From a virus: a DNA stretch of 38,690 bases. The translations under genes were made by a program, and so were the position numbers. Numbering within the stretch: position 1 is the first letter of the stretch; each line of letters opens with the position of its first letter. The DNA lies in IMG/VR virus record IMGVR_UViG_3300037587_000213, positions 1 to 38,690 of that record. One strand, given 5' to 3'. The notes under the pieces were generated by a model. That model saw only the letters and a list, made by a program, of their open reading frames with translations. It had not been told where the DNA came from and did not search any database. Shown here in pieces: positions 31,050-38,673 of the stretch.

Positions 31050-32572
31050 GCCGTACCTCCACGTGCATGACGACGGGTCTTGGCGTATCTATCACGCTTT
31101 ATCTGCGCCATAGGCCACGTCAGCTCCATATCCTCGTCCGTTATCCGAGCAAGCGCGTCAAGTAGATCGTCGTGTACGGGAACGGGAAAAGGCTTAAACT
31201 CCTGCTCTACAAAGACACTGACCAAGTCGTCAGTCTTACCCTCATAGTCCGTCTTAAAGCATGACTGCGGCATCCATATCTTACCCTGCTCGAATAGCGG
31301 TATCAAACGCCGTATGCGGTCGAGCTTGCTAAGTTTACCGGCCAGCTCCGTTATCGTAAAGTGATAGTTCTCGCGCCCCATGCTCTCCTCGATATGCTGT
31401 ATATCGGCCTGCATACCGTAACGCTCGTACCCGACGTTTACCGGCGACCACTTACGATGTAGGTTAAACAGCGTCCGCGTCCGCTCCGTCAGATTAAGCC
31501 TGTCGCGTACAATGTCAAGGACGTAGTAGTTCTTATCCGTCCCGAGGCCGATTACCCACATGGCCGTATAATCATTATCTTTACGCTTGGAGTTCGCCGG
31601 GTCGACCACGATATAGATATTCATACCGGCGCCCGTTACGTTCGTGTCGTAATACTTGACCCACTCATACTTAAAGCCCTGCGTATCGTCAGCGATCGGG
31701 TTAAGGAGCATCTGGCTTGCGAAGGTGTAAGGCCCCTGGTCGCGCCTCTTCTTAACCAATACATCCTTCGGTAGCAATACCGGCTCACCTTCGACCGTAC
31801 CGTCTACTGTGGCTGTGTAGATACGCTCCTTGACACTCTTACGCCTTAACATCTCGGCATAGGTATCGTTGTAATGGTAGCGCGTCCCGGCGTACCTGGC
31901 AACACCGTCGACCGTACCAAGACTCTGGGAAAGCTCCCACGCCTCGGTAGTCTTACGGATCATATCAGGTGTCGTTACGGATTCACGGGTAACGATATCG
32001 TCGTAGACCCGTAATTTGAAGTGTTTAGAGGTAGGCTGACCATCAATAAGGCCCCACGCTTCGATCGTAGACTCCTTGGGATTGCCCTTGCGCTTAACTA
32101 CAAGACCGTCGTCCTCCGACCATTTAGGCGCCTCTTTACGAGGGTTACGCCATAATACGTCAGGAAAGGTGTCTTTAAGGAACTCGTTAGATTCGAGTTC
32201 GCGCTTGATTTGTCTTAGGAAGCCCTTGGCAATAGGGCGTGTGTGGCTAAATATGCCAACGGTGAGTTCAGGATTTGCGAGTATATCTTGCAAAGTAAGC
32301 CCCAAAGTTATAATAGTGGATTTGTAATGCTCTCTTGCCCATAAGTCCAAATACCCTTCCGGGTCGGCCTGAACCTCCCGGCAACGATCAAACAACCAGT
32401 CGTTCTCAATGTCCGTCCTCTGGAGACCGTACCGAAGCAGAAAGTACAAGTCGTTCAGCATCCACGTCTGTAATCGCGCTCTCTGTTCCTCTTCCGAGAG
32501 AGTCGTTAAGCCATCCAACAAAGACTGATACTGGCTCCGATTTGTGGGTAACGCTTCCGTTAATATTGACAT
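31037..32572 (-). CDS. terL: Terminase large subunit
   Basis: A 511-residue packaging motor. ATPase: a Walker A variant REHYKST (about residues 80-86) of the AREHxKST type, and Walker B LRVYDD near 188-192. Nuclease: IYIVVDPANSKRKDNDYTA (first Asp near 324) and the terminal VHDDLLDALARI carry RNase H-fold acidic residues. It cuts concatemers and pumps DNA into the procapsid. The ATG at 32572 has GAGG upstream; this start overlaps the preceding gene by 167 bases, so a later start (Met at 32461) cannot be excluded. Confidence 0.92.
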   Translation of the reverse strand: MSILTEALPTNRSQYQSLLDGLTTLSEEEQRARLQTWMLNDLYFLLRYGLQRTDIENDWLFDRCREVQADPEGYLDLWAREHYKSTIITLGLTLQDILANPELTVGIFSHTRPIAKGFLRQIKRELESNEFLKDTFPDVLWRNPRKEAPKWSEDDGLVVKRKGNPKESTIEAWGLIDGQPTSKHFKLRVYDDIVTRESVTTPDMIRKTTEAWELSQSLGTVDGVARYAGTRYHYNDTYAEMLRRKSVKERIYTATVDGTVEGEPVLLPKDVLVKKRRDQGPYTFASQMLLNPIADDTQGFKYEWVKYYDTNVTGAGMNIYIVVDPANSKRKDNDYTAMWVIGLGTDKNYYVLDIVRDRLNLTERTRTLFNLHRKWSPVNVGYERYGMQADIQHIEESMGRENYHFTITELAGKLSKLDRIRRLIPLFEQGKIWMPQSCFKTDYEGKTDDLVSVFVEQEFKPFPVPVHDDLLDALARITDEDMELTWPMAQIKRDRYAKTRRHARGGTAWGR

Positions 32573-32816
32573 CCACGACCTCACGTTTTACGTCTACCAC
32601 GCCAAGTATCTGACGTTGGTGGGTAGAAAGGGCGATGTAATCCTTAACCGTTCGGATATCAACGCCACTCTCTTCGTACTTACCGAGCGCCGTTTCGATA
32701 GTAATCGCACGGCCTAAGAGGTTCTGCTTAAGTTCTTCGGTACGCTTTAAGAGTATTGCTTGCGTCTCTTTCTGTACTATCGCTTGCGCCTCTTCTTTAT
32801 CTGCGCGGCTACTCAT
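32406..32816 (-). CDS. Small terminase candidate, first gene of operon A
   Basis: A 136-residue protein with a helical, charged N-terminus (EEAQAIVQKETQAILLKRTE), middle KDYIALSTHQRQILGVVDV and a short beta part (REVVDVNINGSV). Position immediately before the large subunit makes small terminase the likely role; a DNA-binding helix-turn-helix is not clearly visible. The last 60 residues are in a region shared with terminase in another frame. Start lies at the predicted transcription start (see promoter). Confidence 0.62.
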   Translation of the reverse strand: MSSRADKEEAQAIVQKETQAILLKRTEELKQNLLGRAITIETALGKYEESGVDIRTVKDYIALSTHQRQILGVVDVKREVVDVNINGSVTHKSEPVSVFVGWLNDSLGRGTESAITDVDAERLVLSASVRSPEDGH

Positions 32817-32822
32817 AAGTAA

Positions 32823-32851
32823 ACCTAATCACATTCTGTCGTATTTGTCAA
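32823..32851 (-). promoter_or_regulatory. Sigma70-type promoter of operon A
   Basis: TTGACA at 32851-32846, 17-base spacer, TTAGGT at 32828-32823 preceded by TGA (extended -10). The -10 is weaker than those of operons B and C. The predicted start falls at or within a few bases of the ATG at 32816, so the transcript may be leaderless or nearly so, unlike the other operons. Confidence 0.55.
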
Positions 32852-32884
32852 GCGAAAAGTGTATCGGTAAAAGGGTTATATTAA

Positions 32885-33007
32885 TTACGGAAGTTGTCTC
32901 TCACAATCACGGCATATATCTATGCCAAATTTACCCCTCTCGATTGAACGGACTATACCTATGCCTTTAGGAAAGGTATCTCCGCAAATTTTACATGCTA
33001 CCTCCTC
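32885..33007 (-). other. -1 frame zinc-ribbon extension of the 33153 gene
   Basis: A 40-codon open stretch (EEVACKICGDTFPKGIGIVR onward, ending CRDCERQLP) lacking its own ATG, GTG or TTG. It contains CKIC and CRDC, a complete four-Cys zinc ribbon. It is joined in the -1 frame to the preceding gene at GGGAAAG (33013-33007), a sequence of the X XXY YYZ type in the right register. The fused product would be 89 residues. An assembly indel is the main alternative. Confidence 0.5.
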
Positions 33008-33153
33008 TTTCCCCTCCTCCTGACGACCTTCAATTCGCCCGCTCCTGTGGCCTTCAATACTTTCTTAAGCGCTTCCTCCGATGTATCAGCATAAACGGTA
33101 TGGTCTATAAATCCTTCGCACCCTACGACGCATCTTATCGTCCACTCGTACAT
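32998..33153 (-). CDS. 51-residue protein, possible frameshift donor
   Basis: Starts MYEWTIRCVVGCEGFIDHT with GGGAGGG upstream and ends at TAG 32998 after an Arg-rich run. The zero frame reads G GGA AAG near its end, a slippery heptamer (also the one used in lambda gpG-T). Slippage -1 would add the zinc ribbon that ends at 32885. AGGAGG lies just upstream, which could stimulate or simply serve as SD. Unknown function. Confidence 0.6.
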   Translation of the reverse strand: MYEWTIRCVVGCEGFIDHTVYADTSEEALKKVLKATGAGELKVVRRRGKRR

Positions 33154-33154
33154 A

Positions 33155-33220
33155 TCAACACCCTCCCGTTTCGGTTAGAATCTCTGTAACTAAGGCTATA
33201 AGCTCAAGTAATATATACAT
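33155..33220 (-). CDS. 21-residue peptide ORF
   Basis: MYILLELIALVTEILTETGG is encoded after AAGAGGG, its ATG overlapping the stop of the preceding gene (TAATG). The peptide is hydrophobic and short. It may be a real micro-protein or only a ribosome-coupling device that hands translation to the next gene. Confidence 0.4.
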   Translation of the reverse strand: MYILLELIALVTEILTETGGC

Positions 33221-33423
33221 TATACCCTCTTCTTTAGATGTCGACGCATACTTACAAGATTATACGCCTCAATGTTGAGTACCGGCCGCGTGTCCTCGTA
33301 GACCAACATACCGAGCTTTTCCAACTTACTGCGCGCGGTGCGCCAGTTCTTGACGTCCAGGAGCTTGCATATCTCAATCCACCCCCGGACTTCGACGCGC
33401 TTTATCTTAGGCTGACGCGCCAT
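33220..33423 (-). CDS. Small helix-turn-helix DNA-binding protein
   Basis: A 67-residue basic protein (VEVRGWIEICKLLDVKNWRT) of the MerR/excisionase-like HTH_17 type: KEICKLL-V-RTARSKLEKLG is the helix-turn-helix and the last part the wing. It could be a regulator or an early DNA-binding protein. Overlaps the upstream gene by 17 bases. Confidence 0.65.
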   Translation of the reverse strand: MARQPKIKRVEVRGWIEICKLLDVKNWRTARSKLEKLGMLVYEDTRPVLNIEAYNLVSMRRHLKKRV

Positions 33424-33667
33424 TTTCCCTTGACTCTCTATATATCTCGTCTGTTATAATCGTAGCGGCGCCGTGCTGAGAAGCTACAAGTGCGGCCTTT
33501 AGCTTAGAATACACACCACCCGTCCCATAGTCCCCTGCGCCGGAGTTCTCCTTGGTAAAGCGGAGACCACAAAACGCCTCGCCATCGGCAAAGAATCCAT
33601 CAACTACAACATCCTCACCCCCAAGCTCTATCGATGTTATTGCCCTAATTAACCTTGCATCGCTCAT
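33407..33667 (-). CDS. Hypothetical protein
   Basis: An 86-residue protein (MSDARLIRAITSIELGGEDV) with a Gly-rich loop (ENSGAGDYGTGGVYS) and no recognised family. Three bases after the TPR-glycosyltransferase stop. Confidence 0.55.
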   Translation of the reverse strand: MSDARLIRAITSIELGGEDVVVDGFFADGEAFCGLRFTKENSGAGDYGTGGVYSKLKAALVASQHGAATIITDEIYRESRENGASA

Positions 33668-33670
33668 GGC

Positions 33671-35071
33671 TTATTCTACCACATTACCCTTCAAAAAGCC
33701 CTTTAAATCTGCCGTAACCTTGTCCATTACCGGCCCCCATTCACCCTGTTTCTCCTGCTCGTAGAGCTTAACCGATCCATACCACGGCACACCCTTTCCG
33801 TCCGCCGACCAGTAGCGCCACGCCTTGGCCTGTGGGGTGAGCGTCCAACATTCCTTACCGAGGCCCCCAGCGAGGTGGTGTATCGAGGTATTAACGGTGA
33901 TTATAAGGTCAAGAGCCTCTACAAGAGCCGCGGTCTCCATGTAATTCTCCGCCTGAACCGCCGACGGCCAATGATATATACGGCAATCAAACAGGTCTTC
34001 TACCTCTGCCACCGTCTTATAGCCCTCCGGCGTATACTGTAGGCTAATAATGTCGACGTCCTGCTTAAGTATGCCCTCCCATAGCTCAAGCGGAACCGTG
34101 CGGAAGTCCTTGCGGGTCTTTAAATACCCCCCTGTCCACGATATCCCCACCTTCGGACGATTACCGAGCTTAGCCAACTTCTTACGGTAATGCTCTACAC
34201 GTTCCGGGTCGGCCTTTAAGTATGACGCGCCGGAGAAGTCGGCCGCGTTACGTCTAAAGAACCGTCCTAAGTCGCCTATGGCTATCTTAGCGTCTATCTT
34301 CTCGGTATAAGGCCACTCGATAAAGGCATCCTTGCGCGTACCGTAGACCTTGGCGCTGGGGAATGACGCCTTGAATATATCGGCGAGGCGCGGGTGGCAG
34401 TCAAATATTACCTTATCGGCTAGCTTAAGCGCTTCCGGCAACATACTGGCGAACATAAGCTCGTCCCCTATCCCCTGCTCGCCCCACACAACAAGCGTCC
34501 CTGTCTTCTTACCGTCCCATAGTTCATGCTTGCCACCATACGACCTATTCAGGCGGTTCTTGGTCTCAAAGCCCGCCGGGTAAAGATCAAAGCCCGCGCC
34601 GTATTCTCCCTGTTCGAGATGTAAAAGGGCTTTATTCCACTTGGCGTCAGAGTGATTAGGATCCAACTCAAGCGCCTTATCCACGAACGGCACGCCCTCG
34701 GCCGGTGCCCCGGAGTTTATATGTAGCGTAGCCAGGTTGTTATATATATCGGCATACGACCCCTCTGGGCGCCCTTTTATCTCAAGTGCGGTCTTAAAGC
34801 ATGCCTCGGCGTCTGTCTCCTTATTCGCCGCCTTGTAGCAGTTTCCAAGGTTATTCCATGCCTCAAAGTGATCCTTTTTCGTTAGTAGGCACTGTTTAAA
34901 AAGGTTCGACGCGAGGCCGACCATGTTCCGTTGCACGTAGATCGTCCCGAGTAGATAAAGCGCATCGGCACAATCGAAGTCCTCGGCCAGTACCTGGTGA
35001 TATAGCTTCTCTGCCGCGTCCAACTTGTTTTGCTTATGTAGCGCTATGGCCTTATTTAATACTTCTGACAT
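33671..35071 (-). CDS. TPR glycosyltransferase-like protein
   Basis: A 466-residue protein. Residues 1-160 are about four tetratricopeptide repeats (LHKQNKLDAAEKLYHQVLAE, FEAWNNLGNCYKAANKETDA). Residues 175-466 are a GT-B/heptosyltransferase-like domain: GTLVVWGEQGIGDELMFASM, KVGISWTGGYLKTRKDFRTV, DLIITVNTSIHHLAGGLGKE. Similar TPR-GT proteins occur in environmental phages and proteobacteria. Substrate unknown; TPR-GTs glycosylate proteins in some systems. The ATG at 35071 has GGAGGAG upstream; the frame stays open further upstream without good support. It lies late in operon C. Confidence 0.82.
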   Translation of the reverse strand: MSEVLNKAIALHKQNKLDAAEKLYHQVLAEDFDCADALYLLGTIYVQRNMVGLASNLFKQCLLTKKDHFEAWNNLGNCYKAANKETDAEACFKTALEIKGRPEGSYADIYNNLATLHINSGAPAEGVPFVDKALELDPNHSDAKWNKALLHLEQGEYGAGFDLYPAGFETKNRLNRSYGGKHELWDGKKTGTLVVWGEQGIGDELMFASMLPEALKLADKVIFDCHPRLADIFKASFPSAKVYGTRKDAFIEWPYTEKIDAKIAIGDLGRFFRRNAADFSGASYLKADPERVEHYRKKLAKLGNRPKVGISWTGGYLKTRKDFRTVPLELWEGILKQDVDIISLQYTPEGYKTVAEVEDLFDCRIYHWPSAVQAENYMETAALVEALDLIITVNTSIHHLAGGLGKECWTLTPQAKAWRYWSADGKGVPWYGSVKLYEQEKQGEWGPVMDKVTADLKGFLKGNVVE

Positions 35072-35072
35072 A

Positions 35073-35282
35073 TTACTCCTCCTTTTCTTTAGGTATATAA
35101 CAACTAAAATCGTGTTCCATCTCTTTCGCCATACAAAGACGTACTCCATTAAAATTCCCAAGTCCATCCATAATTACACGCGGATCCCATTGAGTACACT
35201 CTATGCACGGAGGACCATCTACTTCTATACGAACCGGCGCCTTACCAGAATATTTTGTCCAAGGACTAAAATTATTTCCCAT
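35073..35282 (-). CDS. Small Cys-containing protein
   Basis: A 69-residue protein with four Cys (GPPCIECTQWD, VRLCMAKEMEHDFSCY) likely binding one metal. Directly before the TPR-GT gene. Family common in phages as hypothetical protein; no role known. Confidence 0.6.
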   Translation of the reverse strand: MGNNFSPWTKYSGKAPVRIEVDGPPCIECTQWDPRVIMDGLGNFNGVRLCMAKEMEHDFSCYIPKEKEE

Positions 35283-35291
35283 TCTCTCCTC

Positions 35292-35573
35292 CTATTGTTC
35301 CACGTGGAACGTTTTAGCCATATATTTAGAAGTCCTATTAAATTCACCGATCAAAGCTCTATATAAATCATAATCTGGCTTCGCGATTTTAGCGAAGTAC
35401 TCTATTCTAAGCCAAGCATCCTCTTCCTCATCCCCAAAGCATCCCAAGAAGAGCTTAACAACTATACGGGACGCCTTGAAGTTAATCCTTACAGCGTTAT
35501 TCCCTAAATCACACCTCAACTTCCTTAATACCCACCTCCAACGGATCACTGTCTCATCCTTTTCACTTAGCAT
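35292..35573 (-). CDS. Hypothetical protein
   Basis: A 93-residue protein (MLSEKDETVIRWRWVLRKLR), basic and helical, with a short acidic stretch (GDEEEDAW). Overlaps the HNH gene by 11 bases. No family recognised. Confidence 0.55.
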   Translation of the reverse strand: MLSEKDETVIRWRWVLRKLRCDLGNNAVRINFKASRIVVKLFLGCFGDEEEDAWLRIEYFAKIAKPDYDLYRALIGEFNRTSKYMAKTFHVEQ

Positions 35574-35916
35574 CCCATACCTCCTTTAGCCTCTCGGCCT
35601 CTTCTTTAAGGTCTACCTCGTATTTAGCTTGGAAAATCTTTTTGCCTTTGTCGTGTATCTCTCGGTGATGCTCGTGGCATAAGGGGGCTGTCTCGTAGTC
35701 GGAGCATTTAGTACCCATACCACCTGTGGATATATGGTGGGCTACCGTTTGCCCTGTACAAATGAAATTACGCTCCACAAGGCACAGGTGAAGCCTCATC
35801 CACTCAAGATACTTCTTGTCTTGTACTCGCTTCGGTTTTGGGAAAGATATGTTGTCAAAGTTATCGTCAAACTTCACCGTGTCCTCCCCCTGTCTGCGGT
35901 TGCTTCCCTTACCCAT
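35563..35916 (-). CDS. HNH-type nuclease
   Basis: A 117-residue protein of the DUF968/phage HNH kind. Cys45 and Cys53, the HH pair at 60-61 (TVAHHISTGGMGTKCSD), and CHEHHREIH (80-88) form a zinc-bound beta-beta-alpha core. GTKCSDYETAPLCHEHH is the diagnostic phrase. Such nucleases cut branched or ssDNA and often sit with RusA or replication genes. The start at 35916 (MGKGSNRRQGED) overlaps the preceding stop by one base; upstream in-frame residues are not needed. Confidence 0.83.
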   Translation of the reverse strand: MGKGSNRRQGEDTVKFDDNFDNISFPKPKRVQDKKYLEWMRLHLCLVERNFICTGQTVAHHISTGGMGTKCSDYETAPLCHEHHREIHDKGKKIFQAKYEVDLKEEAERLKEVWDAK

Positions 35917-36068
35917 TAACCCTTGCCTACAAATTCTCCACACCACTTAATAGGGGTGGGTTCGCCTCCTACAAGTATAGGCGTTGGGTATCTTCGACAA
36001 AAAACATCTGTATTATATTTGATGCGGTAAATACAATCCTCACACTTTTCGATTCTCTCTTTCTCCAT
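35916..36068 (-). CDS. 50-residue four-Cys protein
   Basis: MEKERIEKCEDCIYRIKYNT opens the protein; it continues with CRRYP and KWCGEF, a pattern (CxxC...CRRYP...WCGEF) seen in many small phage proteins. Probably one zinc site. Its stop overlaps the HNH start by one base, so the two are coupled. Confidence 0.65.
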   Translation of the reverse strand: MEKERIEKCEDCIYRIKYNTDVFCRRYPTPILVGGEPTPIKWCGEFVGKG

Positions 36069-36069
36069 A

Positions 36070-36255
36070 TCACTTCACCTCCATTACTTTATCCCAAGCG
36101 TTGATTGCCTTACGCTTAGTGTCTCGGACAGGGCCTACCCAACAATTACCGCAAAAAGGACTGCCTGACACACACCTTACCCACCATCTGGGTGAAGTGT
36201 TACTACACTTCATGATAGCTTTTTCTCCGCACCTACACTTCACTGGCTCTTTCAT
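36070..36255 (-). CDS. Lar-like restriction alleviation protein
   Basis: A 61-residue protein with zinc-knuckle CRCGEKAIMKCSNTS, a WWVRC middle, CGNC and the C-terminal KAINAWDKV. The AxxAWN-type end with four or more Cys is typical of Lar/C4 zinc proteins that soften type I restriction. Assignment by pattern only. Close to a C5-methylase-like gene, giving an anti-restriction theme. Confidence 0.7.
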   Translation of the reverse strand: MKEPVKCRCGEKAIMKCSNTSPRWWVRCVSGSPFCGNCWVGPVRDTKRKAINAWDKVMEVK

Positions 36256-36267
36256 GGTGTCCTCCTG

Positions 36268-36867
36268 CTAGCCCCATTGATCAGCCATTGCATCGGCTAT
36301 CCCCTGAAAAGTTTTGCTTCTATTCACACTCCCAGATACAGTTCCATTGTTTTTATCAGTGCCTTTATATCTGCTCGTTCCACTTGGTAAATAAGTTCCA
36401 ATTTTTTCAACAATATTTGTCGGAACAAGTCTTGGCAACCCTTTTAACCAAAGTCTTGTTTTTTTACTAAAAGGATGTCCGAACTCATAAGGTTGAATTT
36501 CCTGTGTATGTATCGGTAATTGGAATATTCTGCTTGAGACAGGATTTTCAACCGCTATTTTTTCACAATCGGCATTAATAAATTGCATAAAAAACTCTTT
36601 TGCTTCCAACCCCTTTTCGTATCTTTCTTTGTTCAATTCTCCCTTACGGGGGTATAATCTACACGCTCCGGCATTACTAAGGTATGTACATGGGGGGAAT
36701 GCTATAACCATATCCCAACCGTCATTCAATATATCAAGAATATCACCTTGGTAGTGCGGCCCAGGCTTAGACGTAGGAAGTATATCACAGGACATAGCAT
36801 CGTGCCCTTTAGCAATAAAGGCATCACGTACGGTTCCACTTTCCTCACAAGCTACAAGTATCTTCAT
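36268..36867 (-). CDS. C5-cytosine methylase-like protein
   Basis: A 199-residue protein, shorter than full C5 methylases. Motif I region ILVACEESGTVRDAF replaces the canonical FxGxG; AFPPCTYLSNAG is motif IV with the catalytic PPC; KIAVENPVSS is motif VI (ENP). This compact family is common in phages and often annotated as DNA cytosine methyltransferase, but target and activity are unproven. Coupled by ATGA to the gene upstream. Confidence 0.78.
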   Translation of the reverse strand: MKILVACEESGTVRDAFIAKGHDAMSCDILPTSKPGPHYQGDILDILNDGWDMVIAFPPCTYLSNAGACRLYPRKGELNKERYEKGLEAKEFFMQFINADCEKIAVENPVSSRIFQLPIHTQEIQPYEFGHPFSKKTRLWLKGLPRLVPTNIVEKIGTYLPSGTSRYKGTDKNNGTVSGSVNRSKTFQGIADAMADQWG

Positions 36868-37238
36868 CTCTCCCTCCCTTCTATGTATGAGGCGAGCTTA
36901 GGTGCGCCCACGGATGGGTCGAGGAAGTCAGTTCGTATATAATAATCAAACCTATTATAGCCAATACAAACTTTATGCCCGTACCTCTGTATCGTTGATA
37001 AAAATTCAGGCCACCAGTCCTGTTCCTTCGCCCACGCCATAGCCTCTAAGTAAGCGGTGGGGTCGGTGTAGTCAGGGTTACATTCCACCTTACTATGGTC
37101 TTTTCTTTCCTCCCCAGTCCACCCACAAGAAAATTTAGGGCGGCTGTCATTGTGACGATAGTCGGTTATCCTTAGAGATGTACACCAATGTAACCCTCTC
37201 GCTTCATGTATAATTTGACTATCCGTTTTCTCGCTCAC
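36864..37238 (-). CDS. Hypothetical phage protein
   Basis: A 124-residue protein with CNPDYTDPTAYLEAMAWAKE, a phrase seen in phage DUF2591-like proteins, and a C-terminal FDYYIRTDFLDPSVGAP. Also conserved Trp and Cys. Function unknown. Confidence 0.6.
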   Translation of the reverse strand: MSEKTDSQIIHEARGLHWCTSLRITDYRHNDSRPKFSCGWTGEERKDHSKVECNPDYTDPTAYLEAMAWAKEQDWWPEFLSTIQRYGHKVCIGYNRFDYYIRTDFLDPSVGAPKLASYIEGRER

Positions 37239-37254
37239 TTCTCACCTTCCTTTC

Positions 37255-37404
37255 TTAATGCGTAAAGATTTTTACCACACAATATGTCGTTCCATGCCCT
37301 ACCTTTTTACAATCGCCATACTTATATACCGTCCACCATATACCCAGCGACAATATTACAAGCACCGCAATAACTACTAAAATCATGTCTAATTTATCTC
37401 TCAT
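37255..37404 (-). CDS. 49-residue membrane protein
   Basis: MRDKLDMILVVIAVLVILSL starts a single membrane helix (about 7-27), then YKYGDCKK and a short tail with two Cys. SD AAGGAGAG upstream. It overlaps the preceding gene by 11 bases. Unknown role. Confidence 0.6.
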   Translation of the reverse strand: MRDKLDMILVVIAVLVILSLGIWWTVYKYGDCKKVGHGTTYCVVKIFTH

Positions 37405-37576
37405 CCTCTCTCTCCTTTCTTATAAGCTCCTCGTCGCACTCACAATGATATTCTTTGAGATGTTTTACCATACCCTTAACATACATCTCGGCTACATGGT
37501 TATTTATCCACACACTTATATTATCGCCAAAGGTTTCACAATCCTTACAGGCTTTACATTTCTTGCTCTTCTTCAT
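37394..37576 (-). CDS. 60-residue Cys-rich protein
   Basis: MKKSKKCKACKDCETFGDNI contains CKACKDC, and CECDEEL comes later, so one or two zinc sites. Helical between. No family known to me. Confidence 0.55.
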   Translation of the reverse strand: MKKSKKCKACKDCETFGDNISVWINNHVAEMYVKGMVKHLKEYHCECDEELIRKEREDER

Positions 37577-37597
37577 CCCTCCACCTCCTCTAAGCTC

Positions 37598-37876
37598 TTA
37601 GGTTTTTCTTTGTGTTGACTCTAAACCTTCATCTATATAATGTTTCTCACAAAAATCACAGCGCCGAACATTAACCCGATAGATATATCCTGGTGAGCTG
37701 TCCGCCTCAATCTCATTAAAGATTCCACATAGATGGGTCTGGTCAAAGGGGTGTTTGCATCTTATTCTCTTCTTAGCTAACCTGTCCTTCTTTATCTCAT
37801 CTATTATGTCCGTCTTGAAGTCGCTTATCCATTTGTCTATCCAACGCCTTAAGAACCATTTGCGCTCCTCACCCAT
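37598..37876 (-). CDS. Hypothetical zinc-site protein
   Basis: A 92-residue protein with RCKHPF, HLCGIF and RCDFCEKHY, a C-x-H/C-x2-C zinc pattern, after a basic helical start (WFLRRWIDKWISDFKTD). Coupled by an eight-base overlap to the gene upstream. Confidence 0.58.
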   Translation of the reverse strand: MGEERKWFLRRWIDKWISDFKTDIIDEIKKDRLAKKRIRCKHPFDQTHLCGIFNEIEADSSPGYIYRVNVRRCDFCEKHYIDEGLESTQRKT

Positions 37877-38363
37877 TATACACCTCCAAGCATTTTCCTA
37901 ACTGTTCCCTGTAGTGGGCTTCCGCTTGGGCTTTGCCGTCTTCTATGGAGGTGCAAGTGGCCTGATATTCGTTATCTCGGAACCAATCCCAACCATTCTT
38001 AGAATATGTGACCTCGTAAAACCCAAAGGGTGTCTTTGCTAAAAAATACGGAGCATCAGGAGACATCTCCCACTCCAACGGCTTTATAGTGTGGAGGGTG
38101 GGCTTGATTTGAGATACAACATATCCTGTTATATTGTCCATATCAAATGCCTCGTAAGACCACCACCCTTCTCGTGACGTTTCTATATTGCGCTCTTTGA
38201 GCCACTTGTCATATTCACCTTCGTGATAACTTACAGAACTTTCTCCAGTTGCCTTACACAGATAATCTATAAGATAATGTCCTTCCTTCATACAGGAATC
38301 ACAACTACCCTTTGTACATATCTTATGAGTCAATATCGGTTGACGTACTATCGGCTTATCCAT
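37869..38363 (-). CDS. Hypothetical phage protein, IKPLEW family
   Basis: A 164-residue protein. The C-terminal half (LHTIKPLEWEMSPDAP, then FGFYEVTYSKNGWDWF and DGKAQAEAHYREQLG) matches a very common phage family of unknown function. The N-terminal half has CTKGSCDSCMKEGHYL, an extra Cys-rich part. ATG at 38363 with GGAGGG five bases upstream; it overlaps the gene before it by eight bases. Confidence 0.68.
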   Translation of the reverse strand: MDKPIVRQPILTHKICTKGSCDSCMKEGHYLIDYLCKATGESSVSYHEGEYDKWLKERNIETSREGWWSYEAFDMDNITGYVVSQIKPTLHTIKPLEWEMSPDAPYFLAKTPFGFYEVTYSKNGWDWFRDNEYQATCTSIEDGKAQAEAHYREQLGKCLEVYNG

Positions 38364-38673
38364 CGTTGCCCTCCAGTTTGGAGAGGATAGATTCAACCTC
38401 ATCACATAACTTATGGTATTCGTTATCAGACTGACAATTACCTTCCCAGAAAATATCTATAGCTTTTAATATTGTCACCATCTCCCCCACTACACCAGAG
38501 GATAGGGCTTTGACAGAAATGTCAGCGCAAGCCTTAACGGAGGCATCGGCGCGTCTAAGCATAGCTATTCTTTCCCATACCTCAACAGTTAACTCTTCGC
38601 CAACTTGTCCTCCTTCTACTAATTCACGATAATGGCAATGCGGGCATTTAAATTCCATATCACTATCCTTCAT
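38356..38673 (-). CDS. Hypothetical protein with zinc knuckle, spans contig join
   Basis: A 105-residue protein. MKDSDMEFKCPHCHYRELVE carries a CPHC knuckle; the rest is helical and ends KLEGNDG. Its first 37 codons lie in the 127-bp end repeat, and its ATG overlaps the stop of the gene at 107-304 when the contig is closed (ATGA), so those two genes are neighbours in operon C. Confidence 0.72.
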   Translation of the reverse strand: MKDSDMEFKCPHCHYRELVEGGQVGEELTVEVWERIAMLRRADASVKACADISVKALSSGVVGEMVTILKAIDIFWEGNCQSDNEYHKLCDEVESILSKLEGNDG

